Below are positions 28,129 to 38,356 of a stretch of DNA of 38,356 bases, one piece after another. The number at the start of each line of letters is the position of its first letter. The stretch's first letter is position 1. A model generated the notes under the pieces. It was not told the origin of the DNA, made no database searches, and worked only from the letters and a program-made list of their open reading frames with translations. The translations under genes were made by a program, and so were the position numbers. Origin of the DNA: Bacteroidetes bacterium QS_8_68_28 (GTDB lineage: Bacteria; Bacteroidota; Rhodothermia; Rhodothermales; Salinibacteraceae); contig PXTS01000083.1 in assembly GCA_003022485.1 (NCBI GenBank), positions 1 through 38,356 on the forward strand, written 5' to 3'.

Positions 28129-29844
28129 ATGACCAACCGCGACCTCGCCCGCCGCCTGCGCGAGACGGCTTCCCTCATCGAGCTTACCGGCGGTAACGCC
28201 TTCCGCGCCCGCGCCTTCGAGCGCGCCGCCGGCGTCATCGCGGACCTGGAGGAGCCCGCCCCCCAGCGCCTCGTCGACGACACCCTCACCGATCTGGACG
28301 GCATCGGCGACGGGATGGCCGGGCACGTCGGTGAGATGCTCGCCGGCCCCGGCGATTCCTTCCCCCAGCGCGACGAGCTACTCGGCGAGGTGCCGACGGG
28401 CCTGCTGGAGGTGCTGCGCGTGCAGGGCCTGGGCACGAAAAAGGCGCGCCGCCTCTGGCAGGAACTCGGCGTCACGTCGCTCGACGAGCTGGAGGCCGCC
28501 GCCACCGCCGGGCGCATCCAGGAGCTCAGCGGCTTCGGCGAAAAAACGCAGGCGAACCTGCTCTCGGGTGCGCGGCGCCTCAAAACGTATCGCACGCGCC
28601 GCCGGCTCTCGGACGCCCTCGCGCAGGCGGTGCCGATGCTCGAAGCCCTCCGCACCGCCGAAGGCATCGAGCGCGCCGAGGCTGCCGGGGCGCTGCGCCG
28701 CCACTGCGAAACGGCCACGCGCGTCGCCCTGATCGCCACCGGCGCTCCCCGCGCCGCCGAGGACGCCCTCGCGCCCTGGCTCTCCTCCGAAGCCGGCTTC
28801 GAAGGCCCCGCCCGAGGCGACCAGCTCGCCTTCGAGGGCACCTTCGCAGACGGCTTCCCCTTCGCGGTACGCCTGGTCCCGCCCGAGCGCTTCGGCACGG
28901 ACTGGTGGCTGATGACTGGCAGCGAGGCACACTGCGCGGCCTTCCAGGAGGAGCACGGCGTGGCGGAGCCGCATGCGAGCGAAACGGCACTCTACGAGGC
29001 GGCGGGACTTCCGTTCATTCCGCCCGAGCTGCGCGAGGGACGCGGCGAACTGGAGGCGGCTTCCGAGGGGGCCCTCCCGGCGCTCGTCGAGGCGGGCGAC
29101 CTGCGCGGCGTGCTCCACAACCACTCCACTTACTCCGACGGGTCGCACACGCTACGCGAAATGGCCGAAGCGGCGCGGGCGCGGGGCCTCTCGTACTTCG
29201 GCATCTGCGATCACAGCCAGTCTCTGCGGGTTGCCGGCGGCCTCTCGCCGAAGGCCGTGCGCGAGCAGCAGCGCGAGATCGAAGCCCTCAACGAGGATTT
29301 TTCTGAAAACGGCGAGGCGCCCTTCCGTGTCTTCAGCGGGATTGAGAGCGACATCTTGAAAGACGGCGCGCTCGACTACGAAGAGGACATGCTCGCCTCC
29401 TTCGACTTCGTGGTCGGCAGCGTGCACCAGGGGCTTTCGATGACCGAGGCGGAGGCCACTGAACGGATCGTGCGCGCCATCGAGCATCCGCACTTGCGCA
29501 TTCTGGGCCACGCGACCGGGCGGCAGCTCCTCTCGCGTGAGGGCTACCCGCTCCGCATCGAGCGCGTCATCGAAGCGTGCGCCCGGCACGACGTGGCTAT
29601 CGAGTTCAACGCCAATCCGCGCCGGCTGGACCTGGACTGGCGCCACCTGCGCGCGGCAACCGAGGCGGGCGTGCTCGTTTCGATCAACCCCGACGCGCAC
29701 GCCACCGACGAGCTGGACTACATGACGCGCTTCGGCGTGCCGGTCGCCCGCAAGGGAGGGCTCACGGCTCCCCAGTGCCTCAACGCCAAATCGCTGGACG
29801 CCTTCACGGCGTGGATCGAGCAAGGTGAGGAAAATGGCGAATAG
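28129..29844 (+). CDS. PolX-type protein: HhH and degenerate family X polymerase region plus PHP domain
   Basis: HhH region (LEVLRVQGLGTKKARRLWQELGV, LSGFGEKTQANLL), AGALRRHCETATRVALIATG at the polymerase site, PHP domain with HNHSTYSDG, ICDHS, GIESDI, GSVH, GHATGR, DAHATDEL. Confidence 0.9.
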   Translation: MTNRDLARRLRETASLIELTGGNAFRARAFERAAGVIADLEEPAPQRLVDDTLTDLDGIGDGMAGHVGEMLAGPGDSFPQRDELLGEVPTGLLEVLRVQGLGTKKARRLWQELGVTSLDELEAAATAGRIQELSGFGEKTQANLLSGARRLKTYRTRRRLSDALAQAVPMLEALRTAEGIERAEAAGALRRHCETATRVALIATGAPRAAEDALAPWLSSEAGFEGPARGDQLAFEGTFADGFPFAVRLVPPERFGTDWWLMTGSEAHCAAFQEEHGVAEPHASETALYEAAGLPFIPPELREGRGELEAASEGALPALVEAGDLRGVLHNHSTYSDGSHTLREMAEAARARGLSYFGICDHSQSLRVAGGLSPKAVREQQREIEALNEDFSENGEAPFRVFSGIESDILKDGALDYEEDMLASFDFVVGSVHQGLSMTEAEATERIVRAIEHPHLRILGHATGRQLLSREGYPLRIERVIEACARHDVAIEFNANPRRLDLDWRHLRAATEAGVLVSINPDAHATDELDYMTRFGVPVARKGGLTAPQCLNAKSLDAFTAWIEQGEENGE

Positions 29845-29905
29845 AGAAGAGAAGAGCCCCTTTTCTACTTCCCCTTTGCTCTCCACCATCCGCGAAAAAT
29901 CGGGG

Positions 29906-29935
29906 TTTGAGACGGCGGCGCGGCTTTGTATATTG
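29906..29935 (+). promoter_or_regulatory. Bacteroidota-type promoter candidate
   Basis: TTTG (29906-29909), 19-nt spacer, TATATTG (29929-29935), upstream of the acylase-fold gene; compare Bacteroidota consensus TTTG / TAnnTTTG. Confidence 0.45.
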
Positions 29936-29975
29936 AGGGCATCCCTCCCGCTGCCCGCTGCCTTTCCTTCTCGCC

Positions 29976-32177
29976 GTGCGCCGCGTTCTCTACGCCGCTC
30001 TCGCCCTGGTGGCGCTCCTGGCTGGGGCCGGGGGTGCGCTGTGGTACTTCTCCTACGGGATGGACACGGCCCCGCCGGCACGCGCCAACGTAGCGGGGCT
30101 GGGCGCGCCGGTCGAGCTTTCGTGGAACGGAGCCGGCGTCGCCACCATCCGCGCCGACTCGACGACCGGGCGCTACGCGGCGCTCGGCTACGCCCACGGC
30201 ACGGGGCGGCCCTGGATGGTTGCGCTCTGGCGCCAGACGGCCACCGGGCGCCTCGGCGAGTGGTTCGGCGAGGAAACGCTGCCGCTCGACCGCCTGGCGC
30301 GCCGCCTCGGCTTTGCGGAGCTGGCGCGCCGCAGCTACGCCCAGTTGCCCGGCGAGCAGAAGGCTTTTCTCCGCGCCTACGCGCATGGGATGAACGCGGC
30401 CCTCCAGAGCGAAGCGGTGCAAACCCGAAGCCCGTTTGTCCTGCTCGGCGAGGCGCCCAGTCGGTGGCAGCCCTGGCATGCCCTCGCCATCGAGCGCCTT
30501 TACGCTTACCTCGCCCACCAGCCGCCGGCCCCTGACAGCCTGCGCCGGCAGGGCGCTTCCCCCGAAGCCCTTCGCTTTCTCCGGGCCGATAGCTCGCTTC
30601 GACGCTGGCTGCACGTGCACGACATGGGGCGTAGCGCTGCCTGGGCGGCCCGCGCCCCGCAGACCGGCACGACGCACCTCTTCTACCGCCACGCCTATGG
30701 CAGTTCGGCCATCCCGCCGCTCCAGGCGGTGCTCTTCGAGCGGCCCGGCGCGGGCAACGTGGCTGCCCTCTCCCTGCCCGGCACCCCCTTTTTGGTGGCC
30801 GGGCGGGCCGGTCCGCGCGCCTGGGCGCTTCTACCCGGCGGCACGCTCGCCGTCGAACGCACGGCGTACGACACCACCACCGCCCCCCGTCACGAACGTA
30901 TCCTGGGCACCGGCGGCAGCGAACACCTCGTGACCGTGCGCCGCTCCTCCGAAGCCTTGCTGCTGGACGACGTTCCCACGAACAGCGCGCCCGCGAGTGG
31001 CGCGCCCGCTCCCTCGCGCGACACAACGGCGGCCCCGCGTCCCGATTCGCTGCGCTCCGGCGGGGCGCCTGCGCCCCCCGACACCGCCGCCGCGCCCGCT
31101 GATTCGCTCTGGCAGGTGCGCTGGGCCGGCTTCCAGCCGGGAACCGACCTGGCGAACTGGCGCGCGCTGGCCGGCGGCGAGGCTCCCGGCGAAAGCGCTG
31201 CCTTCCGCCTCCTGCGCGCGGGCGGGATCGTGGCCGACTCCTCCGGTCGCTTCTCGCGCTTCGGCACGCCCGAGCGCGCCGTGGCCTTCGAAGGCGGCCT
31301 CGTGGCCGGCCCGGCCCGCTGGACGCCCTTCCTGGCCGAGCAGGTACAGGCGCGCCTCCGGCAGGCCGCCCGCGACACCAGCGCGCCCGGCCTCCAGCCG
31401 CAGCAGTGGATGCAGGCCGACTCGAGCACCTGGGCGGGCCGCCTCGCCCCTGACATGCTCGCCTCCGTGGACTCGCTTTCGCGCACGCGAAGCGGCACCT
31501 TCTCCTACGAAGAACGCACCGACGTCTTCGGTCAGGCCATTCGCTACCTGCGCAACTGGAACTTTTCCTACGACGGAGCCTCCATCGGCGCTTCGATCTT
31601 CGACACGTGGATGGCCGCCTACCGCCGCGAAACGGGCCGTCCCCCGAAGCCGCGCGGCGCCGTCGATTCGCTCGCGGCCTCCGACTCGCTGCGCGCCCTC
31701 GAAGACCGGCGCCGCTTTCGCCTGCTCGGCAACGCGGTCTCGCGCCTGGCCAGCCGGTACGGCGACGACATCGAGGAGTGGCGTTGGGAAACGGTCGCCC
31801 CCGACACGCGGCACTTCCCCGGCTGGGCGGATTCGCTCTCGGCGCGGCGGCTGCGCGCGCTGGCCTCCACGCGCTACGCCCCCATCGAAATTCCCGGCGG
31901 CGGGCACCCCTCCACCCTCAACGACGGTGCCACGCCGACCAGCCCCGGCCTGCCGGCCCCCGCCGGCTACGAAGCGTGGGTCAGCACCGACCAGTGGCAA
32001 ACCCTCTACGTGCGCCGCCGCCGCTTCGACACGAGCGTCCCCTTCGGCCGCTACCGCGCCCAGCGCACCGCGCCCGACCCGCTGGCCCTGCGCTTCGACG
32101 CCGAATCCGCGCGCACCACCACGCTCGTCCCCGCCGACACGACCGCTGCCTCGCGTCCCTTCCGCGCGCGCTTCTGA
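29976..32177 (+). CDS. Penicillin acylase (Ntn-hydrolase) family protein, divergent
   Basis: N-terminal PVELSWNGAGVATIRADSTTGRYAALGYAHGTGRPWMVALWRQTATGRLGEWFGEETLPLDRLARRLGF matches the acylase alpha-chain pattern; GRSAAWA at the expected beta-chain start; GGGHPSTLNDGATPTSP near the C-terminus. Confidence 0.82.
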   Translation: MRRVLYAALALVALLAGAGGALWYFSYGMDTAPPARANVAGLGAPVELSWNGAGVATIRADSTTGRYAALGYAHGTGRPWMVALWRQTATGRLGEWFGEETLPLDRLARRLGFAELARRSYAQLPGEQKAFLRAYAHGMNAALQSEAVQTRSPFVLLGEAPSRWQPWHALAIERLYAYLAHQPPAPDSLRRQGASPEALRFLRADSSLRRWLHVHDMGRSAAWAARAPQTGTTHLFYRHAYGSSAIPPLQAVLFERPGAGNVAALSLPGTPFLVAGRAGPRAWALLPGGTLAVERTAYDTTTAPRHERILGTGGSEHLVTVRRSSEALLLDDVPTNSAPASGAPAPSRDTTAAPRPDSLRSGGAPAPPDTAAAPADSLWQVRWAGFQPGTDLANWRALAGGEAPGESAAFRLLRAGGIVADSSGRFSRFGTPERAVAFEGGLVAGPARWTPFLAEQVQARLRQAARDTSAPGLQPQQWMQADSSTWAGRLAPDMLASVDSLSRTRSGTFSYEERTDVFGQAIRYLRNWNFSYDGASIGASIFDTWMAAYRRETGRPPKPRGAVDSLAASDSLRALEDRRRFRLLGNAVSRLASRYGDDIEEWRWETVAPDTRHFPGWADSLSARRLRALASTRYAPIEIPGGGHPSTLNDGATPTSPGLPAPAGYEAWVSTDQWQTLYVRRRRFDTSVPFGRYRAQRTAPDPLALRFDAESARTTTLVPADTTAASRPFRARF

Positions 32178-32211
32178 CGAACGGCAGAACGTCTGAACGG
32201 CAGGACGGCAG
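32178..32211. repeat. Imperfect tandem word array directly after the acylase stop codon
   Basis: TGA then CGAACGGCAGAACGTCTGAACGGCAGGACGGCAG: recurring (G)RACGGCAG. Confidence 0.8.
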
Positions 32212-32265
32212 ATCTCGTAATCCGATGCGCACCAAGCTTTTTTCCACGTCTCTCTTTCCCGCCTC

Positions 32266-33483
32266 GTGGCTGACGCTTCGCCGCCTTCTTCGCCCGCCGG
32301 CGCGCGCGACCCGAGCACCGACGAGGCCATGCGCAAGCGCGTTCGCCAGTCGCTGACGGACCGCTTCGGGGAGCGCGTGGCGCGCGAGGCTGCACTCGAC
32401 CGGCAGGGCGGCCACGCCTCGCTGCGCATCTACTGGCGCATCGAGCTGCCGGCCCCGCGCCGCGAGCGGGTCTATCCGCGCGGCGACCGGGTCGTGCGCG
32501 CGCTCGTGCTGCCTGCGCCCGGCATCCCCGAAGGCGCCGACGCGCCCCCTGCCCCGCGCGACACGGCCGACGCCTGGCCCTTCGTCAACGTGCAGCGCTA
32601 CCTGCGCCGCATCGGCCTGGCTGTTCCCGACGTGGACCATGTGGACCTGGAGCGCGGCGTGCTCCTCATCGAGGATCTGGGCACGGAAACTCTCGAAGAG
32701 GCCGTGCTCGCGGCAGCGGAGCCCAGCAGCGACACCGGCGGCAATCCGCCCGGCCCGCTCGGCGGTGAGGCCGTTGCCCGGTGCTACCGCGAAGTGCTCG
32801 ACATGGTGCTCAAGCTGCATCGCGCTGCGCGTCGCTCCGAGACCGACCGAGGCTTCGGCGCGGCAGACGAGTGCGTGGCCTTCGAGCGCGCCTTCGATCG
32901 CGAGCTGCTGCGCTGGGAGCTGGACCACTACCGCGAATGGGGCCTCCAGGCCCGGCTGGACGAGGAGGCCGTTGGCCCACACGAGAGCGCCCTTTCCGAG
33001 CACTTCGACCGGCTAACGAACGAATTGCTGGCGCTTCCGCAGACGTTGGCCCTCCGCGACCTTCAGTCGCGCAACCTGATGCGCAAACACGGGCGCTGGT
33101 ACCTGATCGACTTTCAGGACGCCCTCGTCGGCCCCTTCGCCTACGACCTCGTGGCGCTTCTGCGCGACTCCTACGTCGTGCTCAACGACACGCTGATGGA
33201 CGACCTGCTGGATTACTACGTCGAGGAGGGCGCGCGGGCGGGTCTGCCATGGTGCGAGGACCCCGCCGGCGTGCGGCGCGCCTTTCACCTGCAGACCGTT
33301 CAGCGCAAGCTCAAGGACGCCGGGCGCTTTATCTTCGTGGAGCGCGAAAAAGGCAAGGACGCGTTTCTGCCGTACTACGAACCGTCGGTCGGCTACGCGC
33401 GGCGGGCGCTCGACGCCCTCGCGCCGGAGTTTGCGGACCTGCGCGAGACGCTCGACGCGGTGGAGCCGGCCCTGGCGGCGTGA
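32266..33483 (+). CDS. APH/AmgK-like phosphotransferase (sugar or aminoglycoside kinase fold)
   Basis: GTG start; VLLIEDLGTETLEEAV, ALRDLQSRNLMRKHGRWYLIDFQDALVGPFAYDLVALLRDSYV. Confidence 0.8.
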   Translation: MADASPPSSPAGARDPSTDEAMRKRVRQSLTDRFGERVAREAALDRQGGHASLRIYWRIELPAPRRERVYPRGDRVVRALVLPAPGIPEGADAPPAPRDTADAWPFVNVQRYLRRIGLAVPDVDHVDLERGVLLIEDLGTETLEEAVLAAAEPSSDTGGNPPGPLGGEAVARCYREVLDMVLKLHRAARRSETDRGFGAADECVAFERAFDRELLRWELDHYREWGLQARLDEEAVGPHESALSEHFDRLTNELLALPQTLALRDLQSRNLMRKHGRWYLIDFQDALVGPFAYDLVALLRDSYVVLNDTLMDDLLDYYVEEGARAGLPWCEDPAGVRRAFHLQTVQRKLKDAGRFIFVEREKGKDAFLPYYEPSVGYARRALDALAPEFADLRETLDAVEPALAA

Positions 33484-33500
33484 GCAGGGCGCGCCACGCA

Positions 33501-33536
33501 ACGCGCGCCTCGGTCTGAACGCGCGCCTCGGTTTGA
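33501..33536. repeat. Tandem duplication of an 18-nt unit between convergent genes
   Basis: acgcgcgcctcggtctga (33501-33518) and acgcgcgcctcggtttga (33519-33536), 17/18 identical. Confidence 0.95.
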
Positions 33537-33564
33537 ACGTCCGCCGTTCACGGTCTACCGTCCA

Positions 33565-35562
<1,998 letters not shown>

Positions 35563-35634
35563 GGGGGAAGCGGAACGGGCGAAGAAAACGGGCGGGCGAG
35601 CGGACTTGCAATAAAAAAACGCTTCGGAGGATCT

Positions 35635-36432
35635 TCAACCGCTTTGCTTCCCTTTTCCGCTCGGGGTTGTTCCTGCAGCCCATGCGGCCTGCCGCGCGCC
35701 ACGAAGCGCGCTGACGAGCCAGAGGGCGTCGGCGTCGCGCAGGTCCTCCCGGTTCAAAACATACTCTCGAACGTGCTCGCGTTCCAGCCATACCGCGCGC
35801 CCGATGCCCGGCAGCAGCCCGCAACGCACCGGCGGAGTGTAGAACACGCCCTTCTTTTCCACGAACAGATTTGCTCGCGTGGCCTCCGTCACCTCGCCGC
35901 GCTCGTTGAGCAGGACCGCCTCGCCCGCGCCACGCTTCCGTGCTCGTTCAAACGCCCTCCGGTAGACGCGACGCCACGTCGTTTTGTGCCGGAAAAACGG
36001 ATCGGTCGAGTCGGCACGCTCCTCGGCCAGCGTGAGGCGAAGCGGTTCCTGCTTTTTCTGCTCATCGAGCGGGGCGGCCTCGGAGGCAAAGTCGCCGCCG
36101 GGCCCCAGCGTGAGGCGCACTTTGAACCGCAGATCGTGGACCGTAGACGGCGGACTCTTGCGCTGCCGACGGTTGTCATCGTCAGTGGATGGCGGAAGCG
36201 AACGCCGGGGGCCTTCCTGCCTGCGCTCCTGAAGACGAGCAGTCACGCGTTGCAACTCGGCCTGCGCTTTTTCCTTCGAAAACGCAAAGCCGAAGCGCCG
36301 CGCCGACCGCCCCAGCCGCGCGAGATGACGCTCGCGGTACGCCACGCGCCCAGCCTCTGCGCACATCGTCTCGATGAGGCGGAAGCGCTCCGCGCCGGGC
36401 GGGCGCTGGGGCGAGTCAAAGGGTACGCTCAT
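35635..36432 (-). CDS. pabC: Class IV aminotransferase, probable aminodeoxychorismate lyase
   Basis: FRLIETM, RERHLARLGRSARRFGF, FFRHKTTWRRVYRRAFERARKRGAGEAVLLNERGEVTEATRANLFVEK (PLP lysine in HKTT), TPPVRCGLLPGIGRAVWLE; directly downstream of pabB. Confidence 0.82.
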   Translation of the reverse strand: MSVPFDSPQRPPGAERFRLIETMCAEAGRVAYRERHLARLGRSARRFGFAFSKEKAQAELQRVTARLQERRQEGPRRSLPPSTDDDNRRQRKSPPSTVHDLRFKVRLTLGPGGDFASEAAPLDEQKKQEPLRLTLAEERADSTDPFFRHKTTWRRVYRRAFERARKRGAGEAVLLNERGEVTEATRANLFVEKKGVFYTPPVRCGLLPGIGRAVWLEREHVREYVLNREDLRDADALWLVSALRGARQAAWAAGTTPSGKGKQSG

Positions 36433-36504
36433 GTCGGCGTGCTGCGTGTTGCGTTCGACAACGCGCGCTCATCCGAAAACGACCAGCGACCACGAGCAAC
36501 GAAC

Positions 36505-37719
36505 TCACGAGCCCGCCGCCAAAAACCGCGCCTTCAGCAAACACTCCTCGTACTCCTCGTCCGCGTCGGAATCCCACACGACCCCGCTGCCGATCCCCAT
36601 TTTGCCGACCTCGCCCCAAAGCTCGACGGTGCGAATGGGCACGCTGAACACCGCCTCATCGGGCCCGGCGAAGCCGACGGCCCCACAGTACACTCCGCGC
36701 GGGGCATCTTCGAGGCGGCGGATGTGCTGCATCGCGCGCAGCTTGGGCGCGCCGGTGACGGAGCCGCACGGGAAGAGTGCCCGGAAAAGAGCGGCCAGGC
36801 CCGCCTCCGGCTTGAGCCGGCCTGCGACGGTGGAGGTCATCTGCGAGACGGTGCCGTAGGCTTCCACGTCGAAGAGGGGGCTCGCGCGCACGCTCCCGGC
36901 CTCGCAACACACCGACAGGTCGTTGCGCAGCAGGTCTACGATCATCAGGTTCTCCGCGCGGTTTTTCTCGTCGGCGGCGAGGGCACGGCGCAGGCGCCGG
37001 TCTTCCTCCGGCGTCGCGCCTCGGCGCACGGTGCCCTTCATGGGCCGCGCCCAGACGCGCGCCCCGTCGCGGCGAAAGAAGAGCTCCGGCGAGGCGGAGA
37101 GCACGCACCGCCCGCCCCCCGCGTTCAGAAACGCGCCGTAGGGCACCGGCTGGCGGCGGCGCATCCGACGGTAGAGCGCGAGCGGATCGCCTTCGAAGCG
37201 AAAGCGCGTCGGTGCGGTCAGATTGATCTGGTACACCTCGCCGGCACGGATGACGTCTTTGACCTGCGCGACCCGCTCGCGGTAGGTCGCGCGCCCGAGC
37301 GTGAAGCGCCGGTTCTCGACGCGCGCCGTTTCGCCTGCGCCGACGAGCGCGTCTTCGAGCGCAGCGGCCTCAACGTGTTGCGGCCGTTCGTAGACGCCCA
37401 ACTCCACCAGCGGCGACTTTCCCTCGCGTTGCTCGGCACCGACGGGAAAGTGCGCCGGCTCGAAGGCATACCCGGCCTCGTAGGCCACGAATCCGGCCAC
37501 GAAACGACCTGCGCGCGTGGCTGCCTCGGCGGCGGCCAGCACCTCGGGCACCTCCGCGTAGCGGTGGGCCGTGAGCATGCGCTCCGGGCGCTCGAACAGC
37601 AACGCGCGGTCGTTCTCGTCGTCGGGGCGGCTGGTATCCAGCAGCACCGTGCCGGGGGTGCGAAGCGCCTCAGCGAGCGCGGCGGGGGAAAGACCCGAAA
37701 CCGGCGGAGCAATGTTCAC
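36505..37719 (-). CDS. pabB: Aminodeoxychorismate synthase component I
   Basis: Chorismate-binding domain: VYQINLTAPTRFRFEGDPLALYRRMRRRQPVPYGAFL, RPMKGTVRRG, LMIVDLLRNDLSVCCEAGSV, FPCGSVTGAPKLRAMQHIRRLED, GSGVVWDSDADEEYEECLLKARFL. Confidence 0.9.
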   Translation of the reverse strand: MNIAPPVSGLSPAALAEALRTPGTVLLDTSRPDDENDRALLFERPERMLTAHRYAEVPEVLAAAEAATRAGRFVAGFVAYEAGYAFEPAHFPVGAEQREGKSPLVELGVYERPQHVEAAALEDALVGAGETARVENRRFTLGRATYRERVAQVKDVIRAGEVYQINLTAPTRFRFEGDPLALYRRMRRRQPVPYGAFLNAGGGRCVLSASPELFFRRDGARVWARPMKGTVRRGATPEEDRRLRRALAADEKNRAENLMIVDLLRNDLSVCCEAGSVRASPLFDVEAYGTVSQMTSTVAGRLKPEAGLAALFRALFPCGSVTGAPKLRAMQHIRRLEDAPRGVYCGAVGFAGPDEAVFSVPIRTVELWGEVGKMGIGSGVVWDSDADEEYEECLLKARFLAAGS

Positions 37720-37750
37720 GCAGGAAAAAGCAGAAGTCCGAGGAACCCCC

Positions 37751-37784
37751 GTCCGCTGCTCACGGACGTCCGCTGTTCACGGAA
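37751..37784. repeat. Duplicated CCGTGARCAGCGGACG word (minus strand) overlapping the HepT-like ORF stop
   Basis: + strand gtccgctgctcacggacgtccgctgttcacgg; minus strand CCGTGAACAGCGGACGTCCGTGAGCAGCGGAC. Confidence 0.9.
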
Positions 37785-37794
37785 CGATTCGACT

Positions 37795-38057
37795 TCAAGA
37801 AACCGCGCGGTGCAGCAGAAGCGCGTCGAGCGCGCCGGGAATTGAGCCACGCTTCGGGAACACGCGGCCCCTCCGGCCCGACGGCGGGAAAGCGCGAGCC
37901 GGTCGCAGAGTCGTCTACGGTGTCGTATCCGTGGATGACGCGGTTTCGTAACGCCACGATGCGTGGAAGTTTGGGAAGACGGGTTTCGAGCGTTTCGTCC
38001 GCGTGGCGCGCCTGCCCCAGTGCCTCGCCGATAATCTCCAACTGGCGAAACGAGATC
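37795..38057 (-). pseudogene. Remnant of a HepT-like (DUF86) protein
   Basis: Minus strand FRQLEIIGEALGQARHADETLETRLPKLPRIVALRNRVIHGYDTVDD matches the HepT core (RNRVIHGY); the N-terminus is missing and the C-terminal helix (SIPGALDALLLHRAVS stop at 37795) is in the +1 frame. Confidence 0.6.
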
Positions 38058-38078
38058 CCCCAAGCGAGAACCCCCAAA
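38051..38078. repeat. Tandem 14-nt duplication downstream of the mutase stop
   Basis: cgagatcccccaag (38051-38064) and cgagaacccccaaa (38065-38078), 12/14 identical. Confidence 0.88.
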
Positions 38079-38088
38079 CCGCGAAGCA

Positions 38089-38355
38089 CTACATATTCCG
38101 CCGGTACTCGCCGCCGACCGCGAAGAGCGCCTGCGTGATCTGCCCCAGCGAGCACGTCTTGACCGTTTCCATTAGCTCCGCGAAGACGTTCTCCCCCTCG
38201 CGCGCGGCATGCTTCAAGCGTTGCAACGCGTCTTCCGAACGCCCCTCGCCGCGCCCGTGAAAATTGCGAAGCGCCGTGAGCTGGTGCTGCTTCTCGCCCG
38301 AGGAGGAGCGCATCAGATCCGGCTCGTTCTCGGCCTCGTCGTCCTCCTGCCCCTC
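38089..38355 (-). CDS. Methylmalonyl-CoA mutase family protein, C-terminal end (runs off the right edge)
   Basis: SSGEKQHQLTALRNFHGRGEGRSEDALQRLKHAAREGENVFAELMETVKTCSLGQITQALFAVGGEYRRNM, the acyl-CoA mutase large-subunit C-terminal pattern (GENVF..LMETVK...LG.I..AL...GGEYR). Confidence 0.75.
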   Translation of the reverse strand, partial: EGQEDDEAENEPDLMRSSSGEKQHQLTALRNFHGRGEGRSEDALQRLKHAAREGENVFAELMETVKTCSLGQITQALFAVGGEYRRNM

Positions 38356-38356
38356 C

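Noticed and set aside
27384-28898. N-terminal portion of the 566-aa minus-strand ORF
   Set aside because: Runs antisense through the PolX-PHP gene and out of frame through the secreted glycine-zipper gene; only the C-terminal 60-70 residues look like a protein.
33052-33090. Loss of catalytic His in the APH-like kinase (ALRDLQSRN rather than HxD)
   Set aside because: The position before RD is often not His in related Bacteroidota kinases and the Asp and Asn are retained, so inactivation is not supported.
35600-35640. Intrinsic terminator after pabC (poly-T 35608-35614 on the minus strand)
   Set aside because: A T7 run is present but I could not build a convincing stem before it by eye.

Overview
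The window looks like ordinary core chromosome from a GC-rich Bacteroidota, most likely Rhodothermota/Salinibacter-like. This is inferred from DUF4837, DUF4296 and DUF4293-type proteins, GC content, absence of clear Shine-Dalgarno sites and one TTTG-N19-TATATTG promoter-like site. Gene order: transketolase (partial, -), VKOR-DsbA fusion (-), methyltransferase (+), a complete trp cluster (+) trpE / unknown helical protein / trpS / trpG / trpD / trpC / trpF / trpB / trpA, DUF4837 lipoprotein, hisG, DUF4296 protein, then recQ (-), GT2 glycosyltransferase (+), EamA transporter (-), DUF4293 (-), NAD-IDH/IMDH-like dehydrogenase (-), a TolQ/ExbB - small membrane protein - ExbD - ExbD operon (-) with a good terminator, a CtpA-type S41 protease (-), two small proteins (-), a PolX-PHP protein (+), a penicillin-acylase-fold protein (+), an APH-like kinase (+), acs (-), pabC-like and pabB (-), a decayed HepT-like fragment (-) and the 3' end of a methylmalonyl-CoA-mutase-family gene (-). 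The most unusual signal is not a gene. Many gene junctions carry short locus-specific tandem 'words' (11-23 nt, 2-4 copies). They often start within a few bases of the stop codon, sometimes contain the stop, and sometimes read in frame into the protein C-terminus (TrpG, TrpA, glycosyltransferase) or sit inside a CDS (pabC). Related words recur at unrelated loci. Other points of interest are an uncharacterised protein and trpS inside the trp operon, a PolX homologue whose three polymerase aspartates appear lost while the PHP site is kept, and a divergent penicillin-acylase homologue. All product names come from reading translations by eye; no database search was run.
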